Source: Bryobacterales bacterium (GTDB lineage: Bacteria; Acidobacteriota; Terriglobia; Bryobacterales; Bryobacteraceae). From it: a stretch of 5,410 nucleotides of DNA. The first letter of the stretch is position 1. Every line of letters starts with the position of its first letter. Positions 1 to 5,410 of this stretch are shown here, piece after piece. The stretch spans positions 7,101-12,510 of the forward strand of contig PKZC01000211.1 of NCBI GenBank assembly GCA_003132905.1, written 5' to 3'. The position numbers and the translations under genes were made by a program. The notes beneath the pieces are model-generated. The model ran no database searches. It was not told where the DNA came from and was given only the letters and a program-made list of their open reading frames with translations.

Positions 1-1433
1 GGCGGGCTGGTCGCCGAACCATTCGTTACCGTGACCGATGCCTGTCCCGGCTCGACAGAGAGCGGCACTTGCGCATTCACCTGTCCCGGGCTGATGAATG
101 CGATGAAGGCTTGCTGCCCGCCGATGGTAACCGATGTTCCATCCAGCGACGTGGGCGCATTCACGCCCGTGAAATCCGCGGTCGCCCATTGCCGTGTATT
201 CGAAGCCAGATTTGAGCCATAGATCTCGATCCAGGAAGCGGGTGCGATGGAAATGGATTTTCCGAAAGCGCTCGCACCCACAACTCCGCCCGAGTCGATC
301 GTTGGCGGAGCAGGCGGGGCCGGTTTGATTTCGCGGACCGCCGCCCCCGCCATGTTGCCCGTCTCCGCTACATAGAGATCGCCGGCCGCGTCCAGCAACA
401 AGCCGAGCGGGTTTCCGAGATAGGCGCTAGTAGCGGGTCCGCCATCGCCCAGGGGCGTGGAAACCGGTCCGAAGACTCCCGCATACGTGCTGATGATTCC
501 AGCCGTATTGATCTTTCGCACCTTCAGGTTTTGATTGTCGGCGAAGTAGAGGTTGCCCGACGAATCCACCACCATGCCGAGCGGGCCGCTGAGCGTTGCC
601 GCAGTAGCCAGGCCGCCATCGCCCGAGAATCCGGGTGTTTGGACCGGCGTCGTCTTGCCTGCGATTGTCGTGATCGTTCCATTGGTGTCCACCTTGCGGA
701 TCCGGTCGCCTTCGGAAATATACAGATTGCCCGCGCTGTCAAAAGTAAGCCCATTGGGCGAGACCACGCCTGTTGCAGTGGCCTGCACGTTATCGCCGTC
801 GTAAGTGGCGTCACCGTTGCCGGCTACCGTGCTGATCATTCCCGAACTGTCCACCTTGCGAACGCGATTGTTGAGCGTATCGGTGATATACAGATTGCCC
901 GAGCTGTCCAAAGTAATGCCGGTCTGGTATTGCAACGAAGCCGCGGTCGCTAACCCTCCATCACCCACATTGCCGCAGGTGTGATTGCCGGCGAATGTCG
1001 TGATGATGCCAGTGGCGGCGGTGATCAAACGGATGACGCAATTGTGCGTGTCGCTGATGTATACGTTCCCGGTCGCGTCCACTGCCAGGCCCGAAAAGCC
1101 CGGGCTTCCGCCCTGCAGCGTCAATTGCGCGCTGGTGGCCGGCCCGCCGTCCCCGCTATAGCCATACGTGGTGCCAGCTATCGTTGAGATGATTCCAGCC
1201 GTATTTATCTTTCGGATTTTATAGGACTGACCATCGGAAAGGTAGACGTTGCCCGCCTTGTCCATGGCGATACCGGACGGTTGCATGCATGCGCTAGTAG
1301 CTGGAATCCCATCAGCCTTGCTGCAACTCGTGTTCGGGACATCATCCCCGGCGAAGGTGCTGATGATCTGGCCCCGGCAACTCGCGCCCGCCAGGATGAA
1401 GATTGCGATGAACTCGATCGAACGGATTCTCAT
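1..1433 (-). CDS. Secreted NHL-repeat beta-propeller protein with Solibacter C-terminal (TIGR03437-type) domain, partial at its 3' end
   Basis: The frame is open from an ATG at 1433 to the window edge, giving 477 codons with no stop, so the C-terminus is missing. AGAGG lies 4 bases upstream of the ATG. Residues 1-22 look like a signal peptide: two arginines, then the hydrophobic stretch FIAIFILAGAS. From about residue 51 to 370 there are six repeats of an NHL-like unit (G-[IL]-x3-D-x2-GN-[VL]-Y-[IL]-[SA]-[DE], then [VI]-R-K-[IV]-x3-G-x-I-[ST]-T-x-AG, then GDGG-x-AT-x-A). The N-terminal IISTFAG segment can supply the closing strand of the last blade, which suggests a closed six-bladed propeller. 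A Pro/Ala linker (about 371-377) leads to a domain with SWIEIYGSNLA, the TR-QW pair, APTSLDGTSVTIGG and AFISPGQVNAQVP (about 399-457), typical of the TIGR03437 C-terminal domain. Only about 100 residues of that domain are present. The protein is probably extracellular or cell-surface. The ligand is unknown, and no catalytic motif is visible. Cysteines at 37/49 and 132/153 could form disulfides. Confidence 0.9.
   Translation of the reverse strand, partial: MRIRSIEFIAIFILAGASCRGQIISTFAGDDVPNTSCSKADGIPATSACMQPSGIAMDKAGNVYLSDGQSYKIRKINTAGIISTIAGTTYGYSGDGGPATSAQLTLQGGSPGFSGLAVDATGNVYISDTHNCVIRLITAATGIITTFAGNHTCGNVGDGGLATAASLQYQTGITLDSSGNLYITDTLNNRVRKVDSSGMISTVAGNGDATYDGDNVQATATGVVSPNGLTFDSAGNLYISEGDRIRKVDTNGTITTIAGKTTPVQTPGFSGDGGLATAATLSGPLGMVVDSSGNLYFADNQNLKVRKINTAGIISTYAGVFGPVSTPLGDGGPATSAYLGNPLGLLLDAAGDLYVAETGNMAGAAVREIKPAPPAPPTIDSGGVVGASAFGKSISIAPASWIEIYGSNLASNTRQWATADFTGVNAPTSLDGTSVTIGGQQAFIAFISPGQVNAQVPLSVEPGQASVTVTNGSATSP
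492..518. repeat. 27-base near-exact repeat inside the propeller gene, copy 1
   Basis: This copy encodes part of the RKINTAGII segment of blade 5. It matches positions 1188-1214 (blade 1) at 26 of 27 bases. The other blades differ much more at DNA level, so this pair suggests recent blade duplication or gene conversion within the gene. Confidence 0.75.
1188..1214. repeat. 27-base near-exact repeat inside the propeller gene, copy 2
   Basis: This copy encodes the matching RKINTAGII segment of blade 1. It has a single base difference (T for G) from positions 492-518. Confidence 0.75.
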
Positions 1434-1468
1434 TGTTCCTCTCACCCTAAGCGATAAATGAGCCACGG

Positions 1469-1489
1469 CAGGAATTACTTTCAGGAATT
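1469..1489. repeat. 8-base direct repeat CAGGAATT x2 in the divergent intergenic region
   Basis: CAGGAATT occurs at 1469-1476 and again at 1482-1489, a 13-base period. It lies between the divergent propeller gene (start 1433) and scoA (start 1543). Paired half-sites in a divergent promoter region are compatible with a regulator or alternative sigma-factor site. The spacing is not a clean helical turn and the repeat is short, so chance is possible. I found no convincing sigma-70 -35/-10 pair for either gene in this 109-base gap. Confidence 0.35.
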
Positions 1490-1542
1490 CGCGTCCCGGC
1501 GTCGCGCTCCGCTTGATGCTACTCTCGATGATTGTCTCACGC

Positions 1543-2250
1543 ATGAACAAAGTTGTTCCCAGTAGCGACGCGGCGGTTGCCGATATTCCCGATGGCGCAA
1601 CCATCATGCTCGGCGGCTTTGGCTTGGCCGGCATGCCCGAAAACCTAATTCGCGCCCTGGTGCGAAGACGCGTCCAGGGGCTGCATACCATCAGCAATAA
1701 TCTGGGCGTCGACGGCGTCGGGTCGGGCGTCATGCTGGAGGCGGGCATGATCGCTTCGCATCTCGGCAGTTATGCCGGTGAGAACAAGCTGCTGGAATCG
1801 CTGGTGCTGGCTGGGAAGTTGAAAATGACGTTGATCCCCCAAGGCACGCTCGCCGAGCGTATTCGGGCCGGCGGCGCGGGCATTCCAGCTTTTTACACGC
1901 CCGCCGGCGTGGGAACCGTGATCGCGGACGGCAAAGAGGTGCGTGAATTCGACGGCCGCAGCTATCTGCTGGAACGCGCCTTGAAGGCCGATTTCGCCTT
2001 GGTCAAGGCTTGGCGCGGGGATCGGCTCGGCAATCTGGTCTATCGCAAGACCGCTCAAAACTTTAATCCGATGATGGCGGCCGCAGCGGCGATCACCATT
2101 GCGGAGGTCGAGGAACTGGTGGAACCCGGCGTAATCGATCCCGATCACGTCCGAACGCCCGGCGTTTACGTTCAACGCATCGTTCAGGGCGAACACTACG
2201 ACAAGAAAATCGAGCGGCGCACCTTGAGGCAGGTCGATGGACGCGCGTGA
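1543..2250 (+). CDS. scoA: Succinyl-CoA:3-ketoacid (acetoacetate) CoA-transferase, subunit A
   Basis: This is the alpha subunit of a class I CoA-transferase, which moves CoA from succinyl-CoA to acetoacetate or another 3-oxoacid in the cytoplasm. At 235 residues it has the usual length. Family features in order are [13 protein letters not shown] (24-36), SNNLGVD (51-57), [12 protein letters not shown] (71-82), [20 protein letters not shown] (99-118), GVGT (122-125), KTAQNFNP (169-176) and the C-terminal [12 protein letters not shown] (205-216) followed by KKIERRT. The GSYAGENK and C-terminal motifs fit ScoA of the SCOT branch better than E. coli AtoD. The ATG at 1543 was chosen because MNKVVPSS aligns with the usual ScoA N-terminus. 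In-frame starts at 1513 (TTG), 1516 and 1528 would add up to 10 unconserved residues. None of these starts has a clear Shine-Dalgarno sequence. The catalytic glutamate lies in subunit B. No thiolase or other ketone-body gene is visible in the window, so the physiological 3-oxoacid is uncertain. Confidence 0.93.
   Translation: MNKVVPSSDAAVADIPDGATIMLGGFGLAGMPENLIRALVRRRVQGLHTISNNLGVDGVGSGVMLEAGMIASHLGSYAGENKLLESLVLAGKLKMTLIPQGTLAERIRAGGAGIPAFYTPAGVGTVIADGKEVREFDGRSYLLERALKADFALVKAWRGDRLGNLVYRKTAQNFNPMMAAAAAITIAEVEELVEPGVIDPDHVRTPGVYVQRIVQGEHYDKKIERRTLRQVDGRA
2226..2229 (+). promoter_or_regulatory. Ribosome-binding site of scoB, inside scoA
   Basis: GAGG lies 7 bases before the scoB ATG at 2237, within the last codons of scoA. 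This supports the overlapping start and translation coupled to scoA. Confidence 0.6.
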
Positions 2251-2890
2251 ACGCATCGCTCGCCGCGTTGCGCAGGAACTCCGCGACGGTTATTACGTAA
2301 ACCTCGGCATCGGCATTCCGACCATGGTCGCCAACTACGTCCCGCCAGGTATCGAGGTGATTTTCCAATCGGAGAACGGCATGCTCGGTGTCGGTCCCTA
2401 TCCTTTGCCGGGCGAAGAGGACAGCGACCTCATCAATGCAGGCAAAGAGACGGTCTCCGAACTGCCGGGCTGCGCTTATTTTTCGAGCGCCGAATCATTT
2501 GCCATGATTCGCGGAGGCCACATCAATCTCAGCATCCTGGGCGCGATGGAAGTGGATCGCGAAGGAAATCTCGCCAACTGGATGGTCCCCGGAAAAATGG
2601 TGAAGGGCATGGGAGGCGCAATGGATTTAGTGGCCAGCGCGCGCCGGGTCATTGTTGCCATGGAACATGCCACCAAAACCGGCGCACCGAAGATTGTTGA
2701 AAAGTGTACGCTGCCGCTGACCGGAATTCGAGTGGTGGAAACCATCATCACCGAACTAGCCGTGATTCGGATAACGCCCGATGGGCTGGTTCTCGAAGAA
2801 CTCGCTCCCGGCGTCACGGTGGAAGATGTTCAGAAACTTACCGGGCCGAAACTTATCGTGCGTGAGCCTGTTCCAGTGATGACGAGCTAG
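2237..2890 (+). CDS. scoB: Succinyl-CoA:3-ketoacid (acetoacetate) CoA-transferase, subunit B
   Basis: This is the catalytic beta subunit that pairs with ScoA. The SENG motif at residues 45-48 contains Glu46, the expected nucleophile that forms the covalent enzyme-CoA thioester in SCOT-type enzymes. Other family features are [14 protein letters not shown] (21-34), [10 protein letters not shown] (47-56), [10 protein letters not shown] (64-73), [15 protein letters not shown] (93-107), the glycine-rich [13 protein letters not shown] (119-131), MEHATK (142-147) and CTLPLTG (157-163). At 217 residues it is full length for the family. The gene overlaps scoA by 14 bases and has GAGG 7 bases upstream, so the two subunits are probably made in a coupled 1:1 ratio from one transcript. 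Its last 38 bases overlap the tail of an opposite-strand ORF. All key residues are present, so the enzyme should be active. The exact acyl acceptor cannot be read from the sequence. Confidence 0.94.
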   Translation: MDARERIARRVAQELRDGYYVNLGIGIPTMVANYVPPGIEVIFQSENGMLGVGPYPLPGEEDSDLINAGKETVSELPGCAYFSSAESFAMIRGGHINLSILGAMEVDREGNLANWMVPGKMVKGMGGAMDLVASARRVIVAMEHATKTGAPKIVEKCTLPLTGIRVVETIITELAVIRITPDGLVLEELAPGVTVEDVQKLTGPKLIVREPVPVMTS

Positions 2891-3122
2891 GTCGCGGCGT
2901 GCAGAGGCGGAACAGCGCAACCCACACCAATACAATTCCTACGACTTCGATCAAAGACTGAGGCAGAAGGGGTTCAAAAATCCCGGCCAGAAAAGGCCAA
3001 ATAGCGACTGCCAAGCCCGGCCAGATAAATCTTCTTTCGTGAGTACGCAACGATTTCCGTATCAAACATACGCCGAGAGCCACAGGGAAAGCCGAGCCAA
3101 ACGCGTCCGGGAAGTTTGACAT
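2853..3122 (-). CDS. Probable small membrane protein (89 residues), function unknown
   Basis: I do not recognise this protein. It has three hydrophobic stretches: about residues 5-21, then 34-55 ([20 protein letters not shown]), then 58-74 ([17 protein letters not shown]). They are separated by a basic loop [10 protein letters not shown] (22-31) and a short EPLLPQS turn. The charges obey the positive-inside rule with the N-terminus outside and the basic loop and Arg-containing tail in the cytoplasm, which argues for a real gene. It starts 6 bases after the stop of the PQQ dehydrogenase on the same strand, so it could be the last gene of that operon and translated by coupling. Against it, there is no clear Shine-Dalgarno sequence, the codon use is less GC-biased than its neighbours (ATA and AGA-AGA occur), and its end overlaps scoB by 38 bases in a convergent arrangement. 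If it is not real, 2891-3128 is simply a convergent intergenic gap. Confidence 0.5.
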   Translation of the reverse strand: MSNFPDAFGSAFPVALGVCLIRKSLRTHERRFIWPGLAVAIWPFLAGIFEPLLPQSLIEVVGIVLVWVALFRLCTPRPSSSSLEQAHAR

Positions 3123-3128
3123 GAGTTG

Positions 3129-5063
3129 CTAGTTTCCCGTCGTCCCCGATGTGGCGGGAGCCGCTAGATCCTTCGGAAGCCCTGCTTTTCCGTCCAGCGC
3201 ATAAACCAGCAGATGCGACGGCGGCAACTTGACCTTGGTCTCCACCGGTTCCTCACCGAAGGAAGGCGGCGGCGCGTTTCCGGGACCGCCCGCCACCGCG
3301 ATGTACTGCTTGCCGTCGATCAGGAACGTCATCGGAGGACTCATCATCGTAAGGCCCGTCTTAATGTCGGCTAGTTGGTCGCCGTTATCGGCGCGGTAAA
3401 CGATTAAGCGCTTATCGATACTCACGAATACCAGATTACCGGCCGACATAGTGCCGCCCTGAGTTTGTCCAGCCGCGAGACCGCGCCACCGCTCTTTTCC
3501 GGCGATTGGATCCCAGGCTATCAGCATGTTGCCGTTCCCTTCCGGACCGATCTTCGGCAGGGCCGGATCGGGAGGAGGTGGAGTAAATGGATTATCTGGT
3601 CTGCCATCTTTATTTGGGGCGCCGGTTGTATCGGCATGAGCCCCGGCGTTCGCGGGACGTGGGCGCGCGAGCGATATCCCCATGTTGTATTTTCCCTTGC
3701 CCTTCTCACCCAGGTCGGGTGCGCTGGGAACAAACTTGGGATCCGCCGCAAAACTGAAGGCCGCGCCGATGAGGCTCGGGATGTAAACCAGACCGGTTAT
3801 TGGATTGTAAGACCAGGGCGGCCAGACGTGCCCGCCGACGGGACCCGGCATCACGGCAACAGAGTCGTTCTTGTAGTTGGCTTCCGGGTTGATCACCGGA
3901 CGACCGGTTTTCAAATTCACACCGGACGCCCAATTCACGGTGATCCAAGGCTCTGCTGAGAGCAGCTCGCCCGTCAGGCGATCGAGTACATAGAAGAATC
4001 CATCCTTCGGCGCCTGCATGATCACTTTGCGCGTTTTGCCGTTGATCGGCAAATCGAGCAGCATCAGATCGGCGATGGAATCGAAGTCCCAATTATCGCC
4101 GGGGACTTCCTGGTAATACCAAACTAATTTGCCGGTGGCGCCGCGGACAGCGAGGATGCAATCGGTAAACAAATTGTCCCCTTTACCGCGCGCCTGATCG
4201 GACCACGGCCCCGGCTGCCCGGTTCCCACATAAACAATGTCGGCGTCCGGATCGTAGGCCATGCCATTCCACACCGGTCCACCACCGCCGATCTTCCACC
4301 ACTCGCCGCTCCATGTCTTGGCGGCTTCGGCAAGCTCGGGTTGCTCGAAGGGTTTCGACGGATCGCCGGGCACGGTATAAAACTTCCAGGCAATCTTTCC
4401 GGTAGCCACATCGAGAGCCGCGAACATACCGCGCACGGCGTACTCGCCGCCGGACGCACCGATGATCACCTTGCCACCCTTGATCACGCGCGGAGCCATG
4501 GTGAAGCTGTACGACATGTTGGACGGTGTGACGCGCGTCTCCCAGATTGGCCTGCCGGTCTTGGCGTCGAGTGCACGCATGCGGCCGTCGACAACCGGCG
4601 CGATCACCATATCCTTATAGAGCGCGATGCCGCGATTCACCACGCCGCAGCAGATGCGCGACTGCCAGATTTCCTGATTGACTTCAGGATCCGAACGCCA
4701 CAGCTCTTTGCCGCTGCGTGCGTCCACCGCATAAACAACGCTCCACGGCGCGATGCTGTAAAGCACGCCGTCATGCACCAGCGGCGTTCCTTCTTGATGG
4801 GTCTGCGGACGGCCCGGCGCCGCTGGAATGTCGAGGTACCACGCCAAGCCCAGCTTGCTGACGTTGCTCGCGTTGATTTGATCTAGCGGGCTATAGCGCT
4901 GTTCGGACCAGTTGACGTTGTAGCTGATCCAATCCTCGCCCGTACGGCCAGCGTCTTTCAGCGCGGCATCGTCGATCGGCCGTGATCGTTGATCCACGCC
5001 AAATTGTTGTGCCATCGCCACCTGCGCGATTGCAGCGCAGCACAATAATACCTGTCTGATCAT
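3129..5063 (-). CDS. PQQ-dependent periplasmic alcohol dehydrogenase (quinoprotein), no cytochrome c domain
   Basis: This 644-residue enzyme should oxidise an alcohol in the periplasm using PQQ and a metal ion. Residues 1-18 are a signal peptide with a likely AMA|QQ cleavage site. The rest is an eight-bladed quinoprotein propeller with W-motifs such as ALDAKTGRPIWE and ALDVATGKIAW. Expected site residues are Glu91 (QEGTPLV, contacts PQQ), the vicinal cysteines Cys138-Cys139 that cap PQQ, Glu207 (GGEYAVRG, metal ligand), Trp265 (stacks on PQQ), Asp326 (GDNWDFD, catalytic base) and Lys353 (APKDGFFYVLDR). PGDNWDF, NWASG and VPGDPSKPFE place it nearest the type II quinohaemoprotein alcohol dehydrogenases. 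It ends shortly after the propeller with a Ser/Thr/Gly-rich tail and no CxxCH haem motif, so electrons must leave through a separate carrier. Two oddities are Asp328, as in lanthanide-dependent enzymes, and Gln283 where the metal-binding Asn is expected. A Pro-rich insert lies at about 465-510. The start overlaps the upstream gene's stop (ATGA), with GGAGGAG 4 bases before the ATG. The substrate is not predictable. Confidence 0.93.
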   Translation of the reverse strand: MIRQVLLCCAAIAQVAMAQQFGVDQRSRPIDDAALKDAGRTGEDWISYNVNWSEQRYSPLDQINASNVSKLGLAWYLDIPAAPGRPQTHQEGTPLVHDGVLYSIAPWSVVYAVDARSGKELWRSDPEVNQEIWQSRICCGVVNRGIALYKDMVIAPVVDGRMRALDAKTGRPIWETRVTPSNMSYSFTMAPRVIKGGKVIIGASGGEYAVRGMFAALDVATGKIAWKFYTVPGDPSKPFEQPELAEAAKTWSGEWWKIGGGGPVWNGMAYDPDADIVYVGTGQPGPWSDQARGKGDNLFTDCILAVRGATGKLVWYYQEVPGDNWDFDSIADLMLLDLPINGKTRKVIMQAPKDGFFYVLDRLTGELLSAEPWITVNWASGVNLKTGRPVINPEANYKNDSVAVMPGPVGGHVWPPWSYNPITGLVYIPSLIGAAFSFAADPKFVPSAPDLGEKGKGKYNMGISLARPRPANAGAHADTTGAPNKDGRPDNPFTPPPPDPALPKIGPEGNGNMLIAWDPIAGKERWRGLAAGQTQGGTMSAGNLVFVSIDKRLIVYRADNGDQLADIKTGLTMMSPPMTFLIDGKQYIAVAGGPGNAPPPSFGEEPVETKVKLPPSHLLVYALDGKAGLPKDLAAPATSGTTGN

Positions 5064-5410
5064 TTCGCTCCTCCAGCAGCCCTATCGAGTGCCCTGCCCC
5101 CACTGAGCACGTTCTCAACGGCTTGGTTGCCCTCATGACAGGCGTATTCATAGATTTTGTATTTCGCGTCGCGAGTCAACGGGAACGCCGCCTTCCAGGG
5201 CCGGCTATACGTAGGCGGATCGTCAATCGTCACTTCGTAACTAATAGTGTCCTGGCTAATGCGCGTAAAGCGCTCGACCACATGCAAAGCCTCGCTCTGC
5301 GGGATGCCTTTGATGCGCAACGTCGCGGCGCTGGTACCGATGGAGCCCTTGTTGTTGTAATTGGTGGTATCCACCACCAGCGTCTTGCCTTCCCAGTGGC
5401 CGCGCGAATC
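5060..5410 (-). CDS. Conserved ACHEGN-motif protein common in Acidobacteria, C-terminal part only
   Basis: The reading frame is open to the right edge (117 codons, first visible residues DSRGHWEGKTLVVDTTNYNN), so the N-terminus lies outside the window. The GTG at 5377 is an internal valine of the conserved LVVDTTN stretch, not the start. The pattern HWEGKTLVVDTTNYN, then LHVVERFTR, then YEVTIDDPPTYSRPW, then a KIYEYACHEGN-type end matches a conserved family of secreted hypothetical proteins abundant in Solibacter and other Acidobacteria. No biochemical function is established to my knowledge. The visible part looks beta-rich. The Cys-His-Glu cluster of ACHEGN could bind a metal or act in catalysis, but that is a guess. 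Its TGA overlaps the ATG of the PQQ dehydrogenase, so the two are almost certainly co-transcribed and translationally coupled, and a role connected to the quinoprotein is plausible. Confidence 0.85.
   Translation of the reverse strand, partial: DSRGHWEGKTLVVDTTNYNNKGSIGTSAATLRIKGIPQSEALHVVERFTRISQDTISYEVTIDDPPTYSRPWKAAFPLTRDAKYKIYEYACHEGNQAVENVLSGGRALDRAAGGAK
5068..5074 (-). promoter_or_regulatory. Strong ribosome-binding site of the PQQ dehydrogenase
   Basis: GGAGGAG lies 4 bases upstream of the ATG at 5063, within the last codons of the upstream gene. It fixes the start codon and suggests high translation beyond coupling alone. Confidence 0.75.

Noticed and set aside
531..953. Plus-strand ORF of 140 codons, with smaller ones at 31-222, 553-804, 981-1187 and 1249-1461
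   Set aside because: All lie opposite the propeller gene, whose minus-strand frame gives clear NHL repeats and a recognisable C-terminal domain. The plus-strand translations are rich in Arg, His and Ala with no family pattern.
1374..1394. Lipoprotein signal (LAGASC) at the N-terminus of the propeller protein
   Set aside because: The residue at -3 from Cys19 is Gly rather than Leu, Val or Ile, so it does not fit a lipobox. Ordinary signal peptidase I cleavage is more likely.
1645..2256. Minus-strand ORF of 203 codons opposite scoA
   Set aside because: It mirrors a strongly conserved scoA frame in GC-rich DNA and its translation shows no recognisable fold or motif. The same applies to the ORFs at 2093-2368 and 2476-2817.
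2985..2998. GGCC-AGAAAA-GGCC inverted repeat as a possible terminator between the convergent units
   Set aside because: The stem is only 4 base pairs and no T-tract follows on either strand. It is better explained as coding sequence of the small membrane ORF.
3465..3959. ORFs opposite or out of frame with the PQQ dehydrogenase (also 3521-3751, 3706-4092, 4124-4459, 4341-4886, 4891-5151)
   Set aside because: The dehydrogenase frame is continuous and full of family motifs across this span. These translations are compositional shadows.
1..5410. RNA genes, CRISPR arrays, insertion sequences or attachment sites
   Set aside because: I saw no tRNA-like cloverleaf, regularly spaced direct repeats, terminal inverted repeats or transposase motifs. 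Almost all of the window is accounted for by protein-coding genes.

Overview
The window looks like chromosomal DNA from an acidobacterium of the Bryobacterales / Candidatus Solibacter type. The main evidence is the protein at the left edge. It joins a six-bladed NHL-type propeller to the 'Solibacter C-terminal' domain (TIGR03437 family), a combination greatly expanded in that lineage. The conserved protein with an ACHEGN motif at the right edge, and a stand-alone periplasmic PQQ dehydrogenase next to it, fit the same origin. The DNA is GC-rich and densely coded. I see no RNA genes, insertion sequences, CRISPR arrays or phage genes.

Layout. (1) Positions 1-1433, minus strand: a secreted NHL-repeat / TIGR03437 protein whose C-terminus runs off the left edge. 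(2) Positions 1434-1542: a 109-base divergent intergenic region with an 8-base direct repeat at 13-base spacing. (3) Positions 1543-2890, plus strand: scoA and scoB, overlapping by 14 bases, the two subunits of a 3-oxoacid (acetoacetate) CoA-transferase. (4) Positions 2853-5410, minus strand: a convergent operon-like run. In transcription order it holds the C-terminal part of a conserved ACHEGN protein, a PQQ-dependent alcohol dehydrogenase joined to it by an ATGA stop/start overlap, and a probable small three-helix membrane protein starting 6 bases after the dehydrogenase stop. The last gene overlaps the end of scoB by 38 bases tail to tail.

How the genes may work together. ScoA and ScoB should form a cytoplasmic enzyme that moves CoA between succinyl-CoA and a 3-oxoacid. 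The dehydrogenase should oxidise an alcohol in the periplasm and pass electrons to a separate carrier, because it has no fused cytochrome c. Nothing in the sequence ties the two units together beyond adjacency.

The most interesting point is the metal site of the dehydrogenase. It carries the extra aspartate (Trp-Asp-Phe-Asp) that marks lanthanide-dependent quinoproteins, but has glutamine where the metal-binding asparagine is normally found. The coupled ACHEGN protein and the small membrane protein make this a possible uncharacterised quinoprotein cassette. This is an inference, not a demonstrated system.
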